From NCBI GenBank assembly GCA_023052935.1, contig CM041298.1, forward strand, positions 6,095,344 through 6,159,343: DNA of 64,000 nt, given 5' to 3'. Made by a program: the position numbers and the translations under genes. This stretch comes from Piezodorus guildinii. Its lineage: Eukaryota > Arthropoda > Insecta > Hemiptera > Pentatomidae. The notes under the pieces were generated by a model. That model did not search any database. It saw only the letters and a list, made by a program, of their open reading frames with translations, and had not been told where the DNA came from. Of the stretch, positions 11,999 to 23,469 are shown in pieces (position 1 is the first letter of the stretch; every line of letters begins with the position of its first letter).

Positions 11999-12066
11999 AT
12001 AATAGTAGATTATTGAGTAAGAATTAGTATAATTCAAATAAACTACATATTTTAAAATTATAACCA

Positions 12067-12374
12067 AGACCTTAACGTTCTCTATGTTGCTGACTTGGCG
12101 CGAACCAGGTACCACTATTTTCATGACAAACTCCATTCCCAATCTAATCCACTTGTTTCAATCCTTGCTTCCTCTACAATCCCTGATAATCCTCCGAGTC
12201 GTCTAAAAAGAAGATGGCCTAGAGACCTTCTAGTTTAACATAGTCTTTGGAGAGCTGCCAATGGGTAGTATCCCGACATGTGAATCCATGAACTTTGTAT
12301 CTTGTATCTCATTTACTAGATGTATATCATTATACAGTTGTAAATAGCAATAAATCTATTAAAAAAAAAAAAAA
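12067..12374 (+). mobile_element. Jockey-like LINE, 5'-truncated 3' end
   Basis: Carries only the last codons of the reverse-transcriptase frame (KDLNVLYVADLARTRYHYF-like through a PRDLLV-like end) and the 3' UTR ending GTTGTAAATAGCAATAAA plus poly-A. The target duplication AAAATTATAACCA occurs at 12054-12066 and 12375-12387. Extreme 5' truncation is typical of target-primed reverse transcription. Confidence 0.88.
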
Positions 12375-12387
12375 AAAATTATAACCA

Positions 12388-12800
12388 TTGCTTCCGAAAC
12401 CTCTGTTACATTTGAGAACCTTGTAAAGCGGATTATAGCCGACTTTACCTCCAAGCTCCTAATACATTGCTACAGGCAAATTCCAGCTAAGTGAGATTTA
12501 GTGAGGTAATATTTCGTCGGCTACAAGACAAAATGGAGTCGAATAAGCCAGCGAGTTCCAGCATCAATATCCACCGGGAATAATTCCATGATCTAAGTTG
12601 GGATATGATAACTTCATACTTGATATACGTACCTGATACTTCATTCGCAAATTTTTTTTTTTTTTTTTTTATACATTTATTTATTGGAATTTACAACTGT
12701 ATAACAAGTAATACAACAAGTAAATTTGAATGAAACATAAAAAAGGCTCGCAAAATTAAATACATTTTTTTTTAGTTTATCTCTCTCTGTATATATATAT
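12388..12800. other. unassigned; poly-T run and Jockey 3' fragment
   Basis: The poly-T run and AATTTACAACTGTATAACA at about 12651-12770 look like the inverted 3' end of another Jockey copy. The rest is unrecognised. Confidence 0.45.
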
Positions 12801-12805
12801 ATAAA

Positions 12806-12865
12806 TCTGATGCGGGCAACACACGACTTTCACTTACGTCGACTATAAAAAGCAATTTAAAAACT
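12806..12865 (-). repeat. Helentron-like 3' end fragment
   Basis: Contains AATCTGATGCGGGCAACACA then CGACTTTCACTTAC, the inverted right end of the H1 family. The remainder of the element is not present. Confidence 0.65.
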
Positions 12866-12956
12866 TCAATTTGAAAAATATTTCAAGTTGATTTTATGGA
12901 AACATGTATTAATTTTCGTTTGAAACATATGATTTAGATTTAATAAGTTGGGATCA

Positions 12957-13245
12957 CTTGTAGCTGGATGGCTAGCATTACAGCCTCCTATGCCAAAGGT
13001 CACGGGTTCAAACACGCAGGTGGTCCTAGGATTTTTTAATGGGAGTAAAATATCCTTAGTTATGCCATCCTTCGGAGGGGACGTTAAAAGGTGGTCCCGA
13101 GCCTATGCGATGTCAGGTACTCGTTAAAGATCCCTATCCTAATAAAACCTGAATAGGCAAAATTTAGGACTCCCATTGAAGTATCGTCCGATCAGCCATA
13201 TTAGCATAAAGTGAAGTTAAATAAATAAACAAATAAACAGTTTAA
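12957..13245 (+). mobile_element. SINE3 (tRNA-derived) copy
   Basis: Begins GGGATCACTTGTAGCTGGAT with a GTCACGGGTTCAAAC B-box region. The body is shared by about ten other copies (GGACGTTAAAAGGTGGTCCC, ACTCGTTAAAGATCCC, TTTAGGACTCCCA) and the tail is (AAATA)n. The best dated copies of the family are at 24070 and 28253. Confidence 0.85.
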
Positions 13246-13404
13246 ATAATATAACTGTATTAAATTGTTAATCAGTAATAAGTGTTTACGACTAGTTTAC
13301 TCAGAATAACTGATAATTGCACATTACCGTTATTGCACACACGATGTGCAATCGGTCTCGAATGTGTTAAGTTGTAAAATAAATTCTTTAACACCGATAT
13401 GGAA

Positions 13405-13540
13405 TTCCGGAGTAGAGATATGGGGCTCTAATAAACCATCAAATTCTTCACGTCTCCAGTCCTTATAATCAAAATCCTTCGAAAAATCCTCAACGCTCCT
13501 TATTTTGTTACAAATAAACTCATCCATAAAGACCTTAACG
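13405..13540 (+). pseudogene. Jockey-like fragment
   Basis: Encodes LWGSNKPSNSSRLQSL, then a stop and a decayed SKSFEKSST-like block, corresponding to LWGSTKPSNSSRIQSLQSKILRKIL of the better copies. It is cut off by the composite repeat that starts at about 13550. The minus-strand open frame here is a shadow. Confidence 0.7.
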
Positions 13541-13549
13541 TACGTTTTA

Positions 13550-14420
13550 TTTTATTTTTTTTTTTACTAATTTGCATACTCACTAAGTCAACGGTAATTA
13601 TGAAAGCAAAATGAATATTTAACGAAGTTATATTCACGGTTTTCCGAGAATGATTTCATAACATGATTGTCTTGCGTTTTTGCAATTTCATAACTAAAAA
13701 GCAAATTTCGCTTGGTATAAAATGATTAAAATACCATATATATTTTAAAATAATAATTTTTTTAAATACGAAATCAACTTAGTTTTATTTAATAATACCT
13801 GTAATCCGCTAGTGGATATTTCAATTCGTTTTTTATTAATATAAGATTATGGGTGTTTGTTAATTTATTTTACATCACTTTATGCTACTATGGCTAATCG
13901 GACGATGCTACAGTGGGAGTCCTAAATTTTGCCTATCCAGGTTTTATTAGGATAGGGGTCTTTAAGGAGTACCTGACATCGCACAGGCTGGGGACCATCT
14001 TTTAACGTCCCCTCCGAAGTATGACATAACTAAGGAGTTTTTACTACCTTTTTAAAAATTCTAGGGCTTTTAAACAATCAAATTCTTCCCGTTTCCAATC
14101 CTTACAATCCAAAATCCTTCGAAAAATCTATAAAGACCTTAACGTTCCCTATGTTGCTGACATGGCGCGAACCCGGTACCACTCCTTTCATGATCAATTC
14201 TATTCCCACTCTAACCCACTAGTTTCAATCCTTGCTTCCTCAACGATCTCTAATAATCCTCCGAGGGGTCTGAAAGAAGATGGCCCCGAGACCTTATAGT
14301 TTAGCTTAGTTTTGGGACAGCTGCTAATAGGTAGTATCCCTACATGTGAATCATGACGGTATATCTTGTATCACATTTACTTAATGTATTTTATTGTATA
14401 GTTGTAAATTCTTTAAACTT
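13550..14420 (+). repeat. composite repeat, copy A
   Basis: About 870 bp nearly identical to 18405-19260. Three parts follow in the same order in both copies: a unique 5' part (ATTTGCATACTCAC onward), an antisense partial SINE3 (about 13865-14060), and the 3' end of a sense Jockey LINE (about 14075-14420). Sharing of the internal junctions shows the composite formed once and was then copied as a block. Confidence 0.85.
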
Positions 14421-14504
14421 TATTCATCCCTAACTGTATTTAAAAATTCTTAAATTGATTGTAAGTCACTGTAAGTGGGAATATAAAATACAATAGAAAA
14501 TTAT

Positions 14505-14667
14505 CTAAACATCGCATAGACTCAGGACCGTCATTCCACCTCTCCTTCAAAAGACGGCATAACCACGGATTTTTTACTCCCTTTAAGAAAACCCTCGGCC
14601 ATTTGCCGGGTTTGAATCCGAGACTTCGGATATAGAAGCCAGTTATCCTAGCCACAGGTGATCCCTT
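14505..14667 (-). repeat. diverged SINE3 head
   Basis: Minus-strand reading gives GGGATCACCTGTGGCTAGGA and a B-box-like GGATTCAAACCCG, with the start of the SINE3 body. Truncated and old. The minus open frame here is not a gene. Confidence 0.7.
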
Positions 14668-14849
14668 ATATGGAACGACCCATTATTATTTAAAATCAAA
14701 ATGTAAATTTTAATCTTATTCATAGATAAAGTGATAGTTCGGCTAACTTCTGAGGAGGCAAACACTGTTCTGTAACGGAGTCTTATCTAAATGCATTCAA
14801 GCAGCTTCCCTCGTGCCTAAAGTTTAGATATCTTATCACTTCTAGACTG

Positions 14850-14964
14850 TATCAGGGTGTCTAGCAAATCAGATCAAAGAGATTACCTGACTTTTCTTGG
14901 CCAAATCTTGGTGAAAATCGAAAATATGGTATACTAGATTAAAAATATATATAATGACTAATTA
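14850..14964 (+). repeat. left flank of the RTE filled site
   Basis: Matches the sequence at about 58690-58835 (for example GATTAAAAATATATATAATG). The paralogous copy lacks the RTE insertion. The two flanks are an older repeat of unknown type. Confidence 0.75.
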
Positions 14965-15720
14965 GTTTACGGATTACTACACGGAAACCATACAGCTAAA
15001 TACAAGTGTGTTAATAAAAACCGGTAAAGAAATAGGACTCGAAATAAATACCAATAAGACGAAATATATGATTAGTAGCAGAAACGGTGGCGATCTTGGT
15101 GATATTGATATATCAGGGCATACTTTTGAACACGTTGAGAAAGTCAAGTATTTAGGTTCAATGATAACAAGAAAAAATGAAATCCAGGAAGAAATAAAGT
15201 CCCGGTTAAAGGTGGGAAATGAGTGTTATTATTCAGATGCTAAGTTACTTAGCTCGCGGCTTCTATCTAAAAACTTAAAGGTTAGAATTTATGAAACTAT
15301 TATTCTTCCGACGGTTCTTTACGGATGTGAAACGTGGCCTGTTACTTTGAAGGATGAACAACGGCTTAAGGTTTTCGAAAATAAGGTACTGCGTAAAATA
15401 TTTGGTCCGAAGAGAGTTTGCACAACACGGAATTGCGGGACTTGTATCCTGTGAATATAATTGATTTGGCAGCATCTCGGAGACACAAATGGGCGAGTAA
15501 GGTTGTTGGGCTCGATGAGGAGCGGATTCCGAGAAAGTTGGTATTCGCTGAACCGACTAGTAGGCGTCCGAAAGGCAGGCCGAAGCGTCGATGGGAGCAT
15601 TGCGTTAAGGGTGATCTCGGGGGCATGGGCTTGAACGGTGAACATTGGACGAGTCTGTGTAGGCGGAATTTGGTGGTATCGGCATCGAACCTTCGGGTTC
15701 GCTAAGCCTATTATTATTAT
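14965..15720 (+). mobile_element. RTE-like LINE, 5'-truncated, filled site
   Basis: Encodes the reverse-transcriptase C-terminal part: LEINTNKTKYMISSRNGGDL, VEKVKYLGSMITRKNE, ETIILPTVLYGCETW and VFENKVLRKIFGPKR. After a frameshift near 15415 it continues with ASRRHKWASKVVGL, a basic AEPTSRRPKGRPKRRWEH segment and a final NLVVSASNLRVR. The 3' tail is (ATT)n, as RTE elements often have short repeat tails. Flanked by TAATTA at 14959-14964 and 15721-15726. The empty site at 58690-58985 confirms both boundaries. The RTE assignment comes from the KTKYM and GCETW motifs and is inference. Confidence 0.85.
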
Positions 15721-15726
15721 TAATTA

Positions 15727-16330
15727 CTTTACGATAAGATTCAACTATATCTACCCGACACCAGCTGAAATTGTAGTTGTTTTGAAGTTGAGTTAACAAT
15801 GAATTATGATGAACTTGGATACTGCTGTTAGTAAGAATCAATATTTACAAATCTAGCTACAAATTTATTGTAAAACTCGCTTTATGGTATTTGCAACATA
15901 ACAAGTAGGCATATTGGAACTTTTGTCTAAGTGAAGAAGAAACGATGTTATTTAAGGACCATTTTCCCTGACCAAAGTAAAAATTTCCTAGCTTTTTCAT
16001 ATCTGTTCAAAATGACTTTTCCCGATTTTCCCTGTAGGTATCGTGAGTATCTATCATTTGATGTTGACTAGTACGAAATAGTTAATATTAATTGTTTCTG
16101 TGATGTTTAGTTATTGTGGTACAAATACCCTTTTGGATTGAATATTTCGATATATCTTTACAGCCCATGAGCGGTCTAGGGTTCTGCAAAGTATTTATTA
16201 CAATAGTTTATTATTTCCTATATAGTTCATGAAGTGAGCCAATGAAGACCAATATGGACAAGTAGCAGTGTGCTATGAGATGGAATGAAGGGTGAAAATA
16301 TGATATATAGTAATTATTAATGGAAAAGGA
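15727..16330. other. right flank of RTE site, then unassigned
   Basis: The first 180 bp match the 58860-58985 paralogue (ACACCAGCTGAAATTGTAGT). The remainder to 16330 has no recognisable feature. Confidence 0.5.
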
Positions 16331-16380
16331 ATAAGTCTTGAAAATGGGGAAACAGCCCCGAAACGTCGACTAATATGAAA
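16331..16380 (+). ncRNA. hammerhead-like motif a
   Basis: Reads AAGTC, then TTGAAAA (variant of the CTGATGA box), stem GGGG with loop AAACAG and CCCC, then GAAAC and GTC, then GACTAAT. The flanking AGTC and GACT can pair as helix I. The expected helix III loop is absent, so catalytic activity is doubtful. AT-rich AAAAACTGATAAAAAG follows. Confidence 0.4.
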
Positions 16381-16659
16381 AACTGATAAAAAGTTTGTGA
16401 AAAAAAGTGATTGGGTGAGGAATGGAAGGCAGTGTGTGCTTTTTTAAATGTTTATATTAAGAAAACTTCTAAAAAAATTAAAAAAGAAAAGAAATTAAAT
16501 ATTAAAGAGAAGGGAGGTCTAAAACGCTGTTAACTGATTCTCAATAAAATATTTACCAATTATAATAAACACATCCTGACTCTCTATTTACTAAAGGCGT
16601 TTGTTAAATTTTCCAAGTAGCTTTTAAAAGACGATATTTTAATTTCAAACGTGACAAAA

Positions 16660-16990
16660 GAAACTCGCCAATACGCGATCTATTTTTATGATCTTAAACC
16701 TGGTAGTTCCGCTGGCCAGGACAGACAGCAGGGTATATTGATCAAGCCTTCAGTATAGGAGGTCTAATAAAAGAGGCATTTCTCTTTGGTTTTGCTAATT
16801 TTCTTCAGGAGCTACAAGAGGTTAAAGAGTCTATCTTTTGGAAAAAATCCTACATCGATTTAGGAGGAAGATTAAATGAAGGAAGCTGTGGAAGAAAATC
16901 CTCACAAAAACCAGAAAACTTGCTTCAGATCTCGGCACTAGTCGAATAGCTATTTCCAGACTTGACAATTGAACGCAAAGGAGAAAACAA
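16660..16990 (+). pseudogene. possible transposase fragment, weak
   Basis: A frame near 16895-16965 reads RKILTKTRKLASDLGTSRIA followed by ISRL, which resembles the second helix-turn-helix of Tc1/IS630-like transposases. The surrounding frames are broken and I see no inverted ends. It may be chance. Confidence 0.25.
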
Positions 16991-17104
16991 GTATGACAGG
17001 GCTGGTCTTTTTTTTTTTTTTTTATTTATTTTTTTTTTTTTTAAATGTGTCAAAATATATATTTATATATTTTTCTCATCATTGTCGTTATTGTTCTTTT
17101 GTTT

Positions 17105-17837
17105 GAATATTTGTTCGATAATTATCAGGCCGTTTTACAAAAGAAAAATCTTGGATATTTTTTTAAAACAATTTATTTAATCCAGTCATCGCGACGTTTC
17201 AGCCTCTAGGGCCATTATCAAGCTTCTGTAAGGAAGAAAACATAAATAAACGGAGAATCATAGAATATATTTATATAACAAAAAATTTAGAAAAATCAGT
17301 TAACCACCAAACAGACGTAGACAACCTAAACACCTTTTATGCAAGTACTATCGAGAGAGTAAATATATAAATCCTTTGGCATCCCCACCCCAAGTTCAGT
17401 CGCGCACGAGAACACCTATAAGTCGGCCGAAAACTGTTAGGTAAGTTGGAAAAAACGTTTCTTTTCTTTTTTGAATAAATAGATCCCCTTTTTCAATTGA
17501 TGATGAAAAATAATATGATATTTTTGAATACAGGTTTTTTTGAAAAATGACATTTTAAAAAAATTATGACGACGCTGCTGAAAAGCGGTGAAATGAAAAG
17601 ATAATTAAGATGGATATGCATGGTAGGTGACATAATTATTAAAAATAATTTATTATATGTTGTTGTAATTGAATTGTTGGAAATGTATAAATGCAATGAG
17701 ACTTTAATTGATTACAGAAGCTTGAAAATGGCCCTAGAGGCTGAAACGTCGCGATGACTGGATTAAATAAATTGTTTTAAAAAAATATCCAAGAATTTTC
17801 TTTTGTAAAACGGCCTGATAATTATCGAACAAATATT
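17105..17837. repeat. inverted repeat with hammerhead-like arms
   Basis: A left arm at about 17105-17230 and a right arm at about 17713-17837 are near-perfect inverse copies separated by about 480 bp. Each arm contains the hammerhead-like motif (GAAAC core at 17743 on the plus strand and at 17197-17200 on the minus strand), followed by GATTAAATAAATTG. No protein frame in the spacer is recognised. The arrangement could be a foldback element or a pair of inverted Penelope-like terminal repeats. Confidence 0.7.
17718..17775 (+). ncRNA. hammerhead-like motif c (right arm)
   Basis: AGAAGC, then TTGAAAA, then TGGCCCTAGAGGCT which can form a short stem, then GAAAC-GTC-GCGATG, with AATAAA 18-20 nt downstream. 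The GGCC/GGCT stem has a wobble. Its inverse copy is at 17180-17225. Confidence 0.4.
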
Positions 17838-17872
17838 TATATAAGTGCATAATGATAGAATATTAAAAGATC

Positions 17873-17925
17873 CCTTGAAAATGGCAAAGCCGAAACGTAA
17901 GGATAAGAAATTAAATAAGTTGAAT
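17873..17925 (+). ncRNA. hammerhead-like motif d
   Basis: GATCCC then TTGAAAA, stem GGC with loop AAA and GCC, then GAAAC-GTA and AGGATAAG. ATCC and GGAT on the two sides can pair as helix I. TTAAATAAGTTG follows, as in other copies. Confidence 0.4.
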
Positions 17926-18019
17926 GAAAATGGTTCATTTTTATTAAAAAGAACCTAACAATACATGTATTCATTCAAACTACTTTTAATTGTAATAAAA
18001 ATTAATAAACTATTTTATT

Positions 18020-18170
18020 ACTTTCACTTACCTATATATGAAATATATAGAAAGGGAAAGTATTGCGATCGTGAAAATTTTAGAAATTCGTGTTTACACC
18101 TGGAAATACACGTTTTAGGTCCCTTGAGTAAAATGAGCAAGTCCCACAAAAATGTCTGTGTGTCCCCGTG
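18020..18170 (+). repeat. Helentron-like 5' end fragment, H13
   Basis: Starts ACTTTCACTTACCTATATAT with the left-end region of the H1 family through the GGGACTTGG-equivalent segment. It is truncated at about 18170. Intervening differences show it is an older subfamily. Confidence 0.7.
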
Positions 18171-18404
18171 TTTTTATCGTTTTTCCCAGTCAGAGAAAAA
18201 TAATAAAAGTCCTTAAGTCTGTTTTATTTTCAAGGAAAATAAAACTATAAACTAATTGTAAATAAAAAATACAAAAAAATACATAAAAACAAAACAAAAA
18301 CTGGTCTACTAATTCAGAAAAAGAAGTATGTTTAAACACTGTTGTTTTTAGTAAATAAAACGTATAAAGTGAGTGTGATCTCATAAATAAACCAATTATT
18401 TTAT

Positions 18405-19260
18405 TTATTTTTTTTTTTACCAATTTGCATACTCACTTAGTTCACAGTAATTATGAAAGCAAAATGAATATTTAACGAAGTTATATTCACGGTTTTCCGA
18501 GAATGATTTCATAACTTGATTGTCTTGCGTTTTTGCAATTTCATAACTAAAAAGCAAATTTCGCTTGGTATTAAATGATTAAAATTCCATATATATTTTA
18601 AAATAATAATATTTTTAAATACGAAATCAACTTCAAGTTTTATTTAATAATACCTAAAAGTATTACCTGTACCTAAGGGATATTTCAATCCGTTTTTATT
18701 AATATAAGATTATAGGTGTTTGTTAATTCATTTTACACCACTTTATGCTACTATGGCTAATCGGACGATGCTACATTGGGAGTCCTAAATTTTGCCTATC
18801 CAGGTTTAATTAGAATAGGGATCTTTAAGCAGTACCTGACATCGCACAGGCTCGAGACTATCTTTTAACGTACCCTCCGAGTATGACATAACTAAGGAGT
18901 TTTTACTACCTTTCAAAAATTCTAGGGCTTTTAAACAATCAAATTCTTCCCGTTTCCAATCCTTACAATCCAAAATCCTTCGAAAAATCTATAAAGACCT
19001 TAAAGTTCCCTAAGTTGCTGACATGGCGCGAACCAGGTTCCACTCCTTTCATGACAAAATCCATTCCCTCTCTAACCCACTAGTTTCAATTCTAGCTTTC
19101 TTTAAAATCTCTGATAATCCTCCGAGGCGTTTAAAAAGAAGATGGCCCCGTGGCCTTCTAGTTTAGCATAGTTTTGGAGAGCTGCTAACATGTGAATAAT
19201 CTTGTATCACATTTACTAAATGTATTTTATTATATAGTTGTAAATATAAATACATTTTTC
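18405..19260 (+). repeat. composite repeat, copy B
   Basis: Copy of 13550-14420 with the same internal joins: unique 5' part, antisense SINE3 piece at about 18722-18945, then Jockey 3' end to GTTGTAAATATAAATAC at 19245-19260. Differences are point changes and small gaps. No clear target duplication was found at the ends. Confidence 0.85.
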
Positions 19261-19271
19261 TTAACAAAAGT

Positions 19272-19789
19272 GTTTTCAGTTTTCTTCTTTAGTTGGACAT
19301 CAAATTCCTTCAACGTATATAATTACCTGTTTTTTTATCAATGGTGACAAGATAATTAGGTTATTTTTATAGAGTTTACAAAATTAAAGGTACTTTAGAA
19401 GAAGAAAATTTAAGATATCGGAATCTAAGCCCTGTCAGACTATTTCAATCAGAATAAAACCTACATATATTAAGCCCATCAAATTTTACATCGATATCAC
19501 AAGTTTAATCAAAATCACTAAAGCAGTTTTTGAGAAAATCGCAAAAAGGTGAATAATGCATGGTATAAAGTGGCTTTTCTGTCTTAAATATGAAATTTCA
19601 GTTTCATAGGACTTTTAGTTTTCGCCCAGGAGTTACCACACACACACACACACACTTTTTTTCGGGACTTGGTTATTTCGACTCAGGGGACCCTAAAACG
19701 TGTATTTCCGTTGAAAACTGGAATTCGAAAATTTTCACGATCGCAATACTTTCCCTTACTATATATTCCATAAATAGGTAAGTGAAAGT
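19272..19789 (-). mobile_element. Helentron-like copy H11, 3'-truncated
   Basis: Inverted copy ending at the family left end (GTAAGTGAAAGT at 19778-19789). It keeps the CA repeat (about 19638-19652) and the ACTGGAATTCGAAAATTTTC block but lacks the hairpin end on the left side. Confidence 0.8.
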
Positions 19790-20185
19790 AAAATTGATAA
19801 CGTTTACATGGAACCTCCAAAAGAATTACGAATGCCCAATATTCTTAACATATATAGATAGGCTCCTCTCCCAAATACAAAACCTCCCTAAAATATTTGC
19901 CCGTGGATGAACCAAAGATATAAATATATATTTATATTCCATGTTTTTCGATGAAAAGTGATGCAGAGGTTAGTGAATGGCGACTGAATCATTGATAAAG
20001 CTGGCGCTGGCTAGACAGCTGCTTGGCGACCTTCATTGATCAACAGTTGAGAAAACAAAAGTAACTAGATTACTATTTATTTAATAATTTTTGTTAAATA
20101 TGTTATATAATATTATATATATTGGGTGAATACATTTATTTTTAGGTTGTTTTTTAAAAAAAAAAAAAAATCGATCCATATTTTT

Positions 20186-21070
20186 ACTTTCACTTACTAT
20201 TTATAGTAAGGAAAAGTATTGCGATCGTGAAAATTTTCGAAATCCTGTTTTCAACGGAAATACACGTTTTAGGGTCGCCTGAGTCCAAATAACCAAGTTC
20301 CGCAAAAAGGTGTGTGTGTGTGTGTGTGGTAACTCCCGGGCGGAAACGAAAAGCCCTATGAAACTGAAATTTCATGTTTAAGACAAATATACGCCCGAGA
20401 CGGTACAAAACATTTTTCATCAAAATGAGCTTACCAGAAGAGGCACTTTATACAATGCATTTTGCACCTTTTTTAGATTTTCTCAAAAACAGTTTCGACG
20501 ATTTTGATTAAACTCGTTATATCGATGTAAAATTTAATGGGCTTTAATATCATGTAGGTTTCATTCAGATTGAAATAGTCTGACAGGGCTTAAATCTGAT
20601 ATTTCAAAATTTCTTTCTCAAAATACCTTTCATTTTGTTGTTTTTATGAAATTGACCATACTACCTCATTAGCATTACTATAAAACAGGTAAATATATAA
20701 CTTGAACGAATTCGTAAACCAACTAAAGGAGATAACTGCACAAGTATTTTTTTAATCCAATTTTTTGTTTTTGAACTTAAGAACAGTAATATACATATAT
20801 AATATACCGATGGAATGCTAGAGATTTTAGAAAAAAATATTATCTTATACATACTATTGTAAAAGTTAATTAGTGACGAAAAGCCGATAAAACAAATTGA
20901 TTGTCGTAGATAATAATATAATAGATTATTTAATAAAATACTTGTTTCTTTTAAAATCCAATGTAAATAATGCTTTAAAAATTTATTTTCGTTTTTAAAA
21001 TTAGTGAAGAATTCTTAAATTGATATAAATAACGGAGGTAAGTGAAAGTCGTTTGTTGCGCTCAACAGAT
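20186..21070 (+). mobile_element. Helentron-like copy H2
   Basis: Starts ACTTTCACTTAC after a T-run and ends GGTAAGTGAAAGTCGTTTGT with the hairpin decayed, then CAGA and T-run at 21066-21076. Includes a (GT)n at about 20310-20328. No coding capacity. The AT-rich flank at 20100-20180 includes a poly-A run. Confidence 0.82.
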
Positions 21071-21106
21071 TTTTTTATTTAAAAAGAACCTACAATTATT
21101 TATTTA

Positions 21107-21985
21107 ATATTTACTTTAGAACTTCCGCCAACTACATATCTATAAAATATATAGTTAGGGAAACTATTAGGAAGTATCGTGAAAATTTTACGTATTGATA
21201 CCAGCTGGCAACGGAAATACGCGATTCTAGGTCTCTTGAGTCATAATAAGTCTCCTCAAAAAAACCCAGGAAGGTGAAGTCGGAAGAAACAAATTTTGTA
21301 CCTAAAAAAACTTGAAGTGAGATTTTAAAGCAATTTAGGGACGAAACACTCATCATATCATGCATTTTCCATATTTCTACATCTCAAAAAATAGCTTTAA
21401 CAATTTTGATTACTCACGATACTGATCGAAAATAAATTTTTATTAATTTGATGTAGGTTTTGTTGTGACTTACAATAGTCTGAAAGGGAGTTTGAAATTT
21501 CAGAACTTTCAAAATGTTCTCAGTATACCTTAATCGTTGTTTCGAAATAATTTTTCCATTGATAAAATTTTCAAGATTAAAAAAAAAAAAACTTTACGTT
21601 AAAAACAGGTTAAAAAAAAATGGTAGATAAAACTCAGTCAAAAGGCTTATAATGCTAATATTTTCTTCCTCTAAAGTATTTTATTTGTAGATTCAAAATT
21701 AACTATCAACTTGTTAGAATTGATAAAAAACGGGTAAATATATATGTTGAATGAGTTTGATAACCAACGAAAACTAGAAAAGAAGAAAAATCTTTTATAT
21801 GTAATTTTTATTATTTCGTACATTAGAAAAGCAATACAGATGTATTATATACAGTAATTTTTTATGTATATTATACTGATGGAAGGCTAAAGATTTCAGA
21901 TAAAATATTATCTTATACACATTGATTATTTTAACAACGGAAGTAAGTGAAAGGGTATGCTGTGTGCACAAAATTTTATATAATT
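21107..21985 (+). mobile_element. Helentron-like copy H12, strongly diverged
   Basis: Aligns with the family through GGGACGAAACACTCATC-like and CTGAAAGGGAG-like segments and ends AAGTAAGTGAAAGGGTATGC. Left end has lost the exact ACTTTCACTTAC. Base changes throughout suggest an older subfamily. Confidence 0.65.
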
Positions 21986-22174
21986 TTGCCAGAGAAATAC
22001 CTTTAGATACTTCTCCAAGGCGAACCCAATTTTCAAGTCCTAACTAAATTAGAAGGGGCTTCGAAGATGCTCAGAACCTCAATAACGGGTGAAAATTCAG
22101 GCTGGGAGCTTCCTTTACCACCTGAGCAAGAGTAAATATTTTTTCCGGAAAATGCAAGTAAAAATTAAATAATT

Positions 22175-22985
22175 AAAAGTACAAAATTAAACCTACATGA
22201 TATTAAAGCAGATTAAATTTTACATCAATTCAAGGAGTTTAATCAAAAGCTGTTTTTGAGAGAATTCGGAAAAGGTTCAAAATGTAAGATACAAAGTGGT
22301 CCTTCTGATTCGTCAGTTTTGATTTTAAAAAATTGATGTAAGATCTCGGGCGTATAGTTGATTTAGATATGAAATTTAAATTAAAAAAAAAAAATTATTG
22401 GAATTTACAACTGTATAATGGAATACAAAAAGTAAATTGGGTGAAATATAAAAACCCATAAAACACATGTAGAGAAGCTTCCCAATGGAAGCACTCTAAA
22501 AATATTCTACACTAGAAGGTCTCGGGACCATCTCCTTTCAGGCGCCTCGGAGGATTGTCAGGAATTGAAGAGGAAGAAAGGATTGACACTAGAGGATTAG
22601 GGTGGGAATGGAGTTTGTCATGAAAGGAATGGTATCTAGATCGGGCCAAAATCAGCAAAATACGGATCATTGAGTTCTTTATGGATTAGTTTATTCGTGA
22701 CAAAATAAGGAGCATTGAGGATTTGACGAAGGATTTTGGATTGTACGAGATACGGGAAGAATTCGATGGTTCAGTAGAGCCCCAAAGCTCTACTGCGTTA
22801 AGTCCATATCGACCTTATGATAGTCATGTAGTTTAAGCGAATTTTCGCTTTCGTTCTAGACAAATAACACACCAACACACAGACCTTTTTTGCGGGACTA
22901 AGTCTTTTGGACTCGGGGGACCCTAAAACGTGCATTAAAAAATTTCCACGATCTCAATACTTCCACTATGACAATAAAGGTCGGA
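22175..22985 (-). repeat. Helentron-like remnant split by Jockey
   Basis: Left part 22190-22384 and right part 22840-22985 are consecutive pieces of an inverted family copy (the right part includes ACACACAGACCTTTTTTGCG and GACCCTAAAACGTG). Between them lies an antisense Jockey LINE 3' end. Confidence 0.7.
22385..22830 (-). pseudogene. Jockey-like LINE 3' end, antisense
   Basis: Poly-A tail (as A on the plus side at 22383-22393) is followed by AATTTACAACTGTATAATGG, then the reverse of the KRRWPRDLL end and of the ILNAP/KSILR region up to the LWGST-like point. 5'-truncated insertion into a Helentron-like copy. Confidence 0.78.
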
Positions 22986-23469
22986 TAATTGATAAAAATA
23001 ATTTTTAATACCTATTGTAAATAATGTGATGCAAAAATAATTTCTCAGTAAGATCTTAAATGTTAATTAGATATTTTCATTATGCTCAATATTATTACAA
23101 CTTTCCAAGGATTTTCCCAAACTACCGGTTTTTTTAGGAGTCTTTATTGTTTTGTATTCCGAAGAAATGTAATTATAAAATTATAATAATGAAAATATAT
23201 TAAGAAATTTTCCACGAGGATAAATAATTTTTACTAATCAATGGGGATTGACAAATTAGTAAAAAAATAAAAACAGATAATTTTTTCTTAAAGCATAATA
23301 TTTTTAGGAAAACCGCTTAAAATATTAGAAATGTACGAATAATTATACATAAAACATACCCCCAAATTAAACTAATAATTATAAAGGATTTCAAGGATTA
23401 AAAAAAATAAATAAAAAATAAATGACTAAAGAGTGAAAAATTTTTAATTTGAATTAAAAATGGTCGATT
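22986..23469. other. unassigned AT-rich stretch
   Basis: AT-rich and low complexity, with no frame or repeat end recognised. Confidence 0.4.

Noticed and set aside
15275..15645. Three overlapping minus-strand frames
   Set aside because: Antisense shadows of the RTE reverse-transcriptase frame, whose motifs are clear on the plus strand.
16660..16990. Autonomous Tc1-like transposase
   Set aside because: Only one helix-like phrase could be read, frames are broken and no inverted ends are visible. Kept only as a weak feature.
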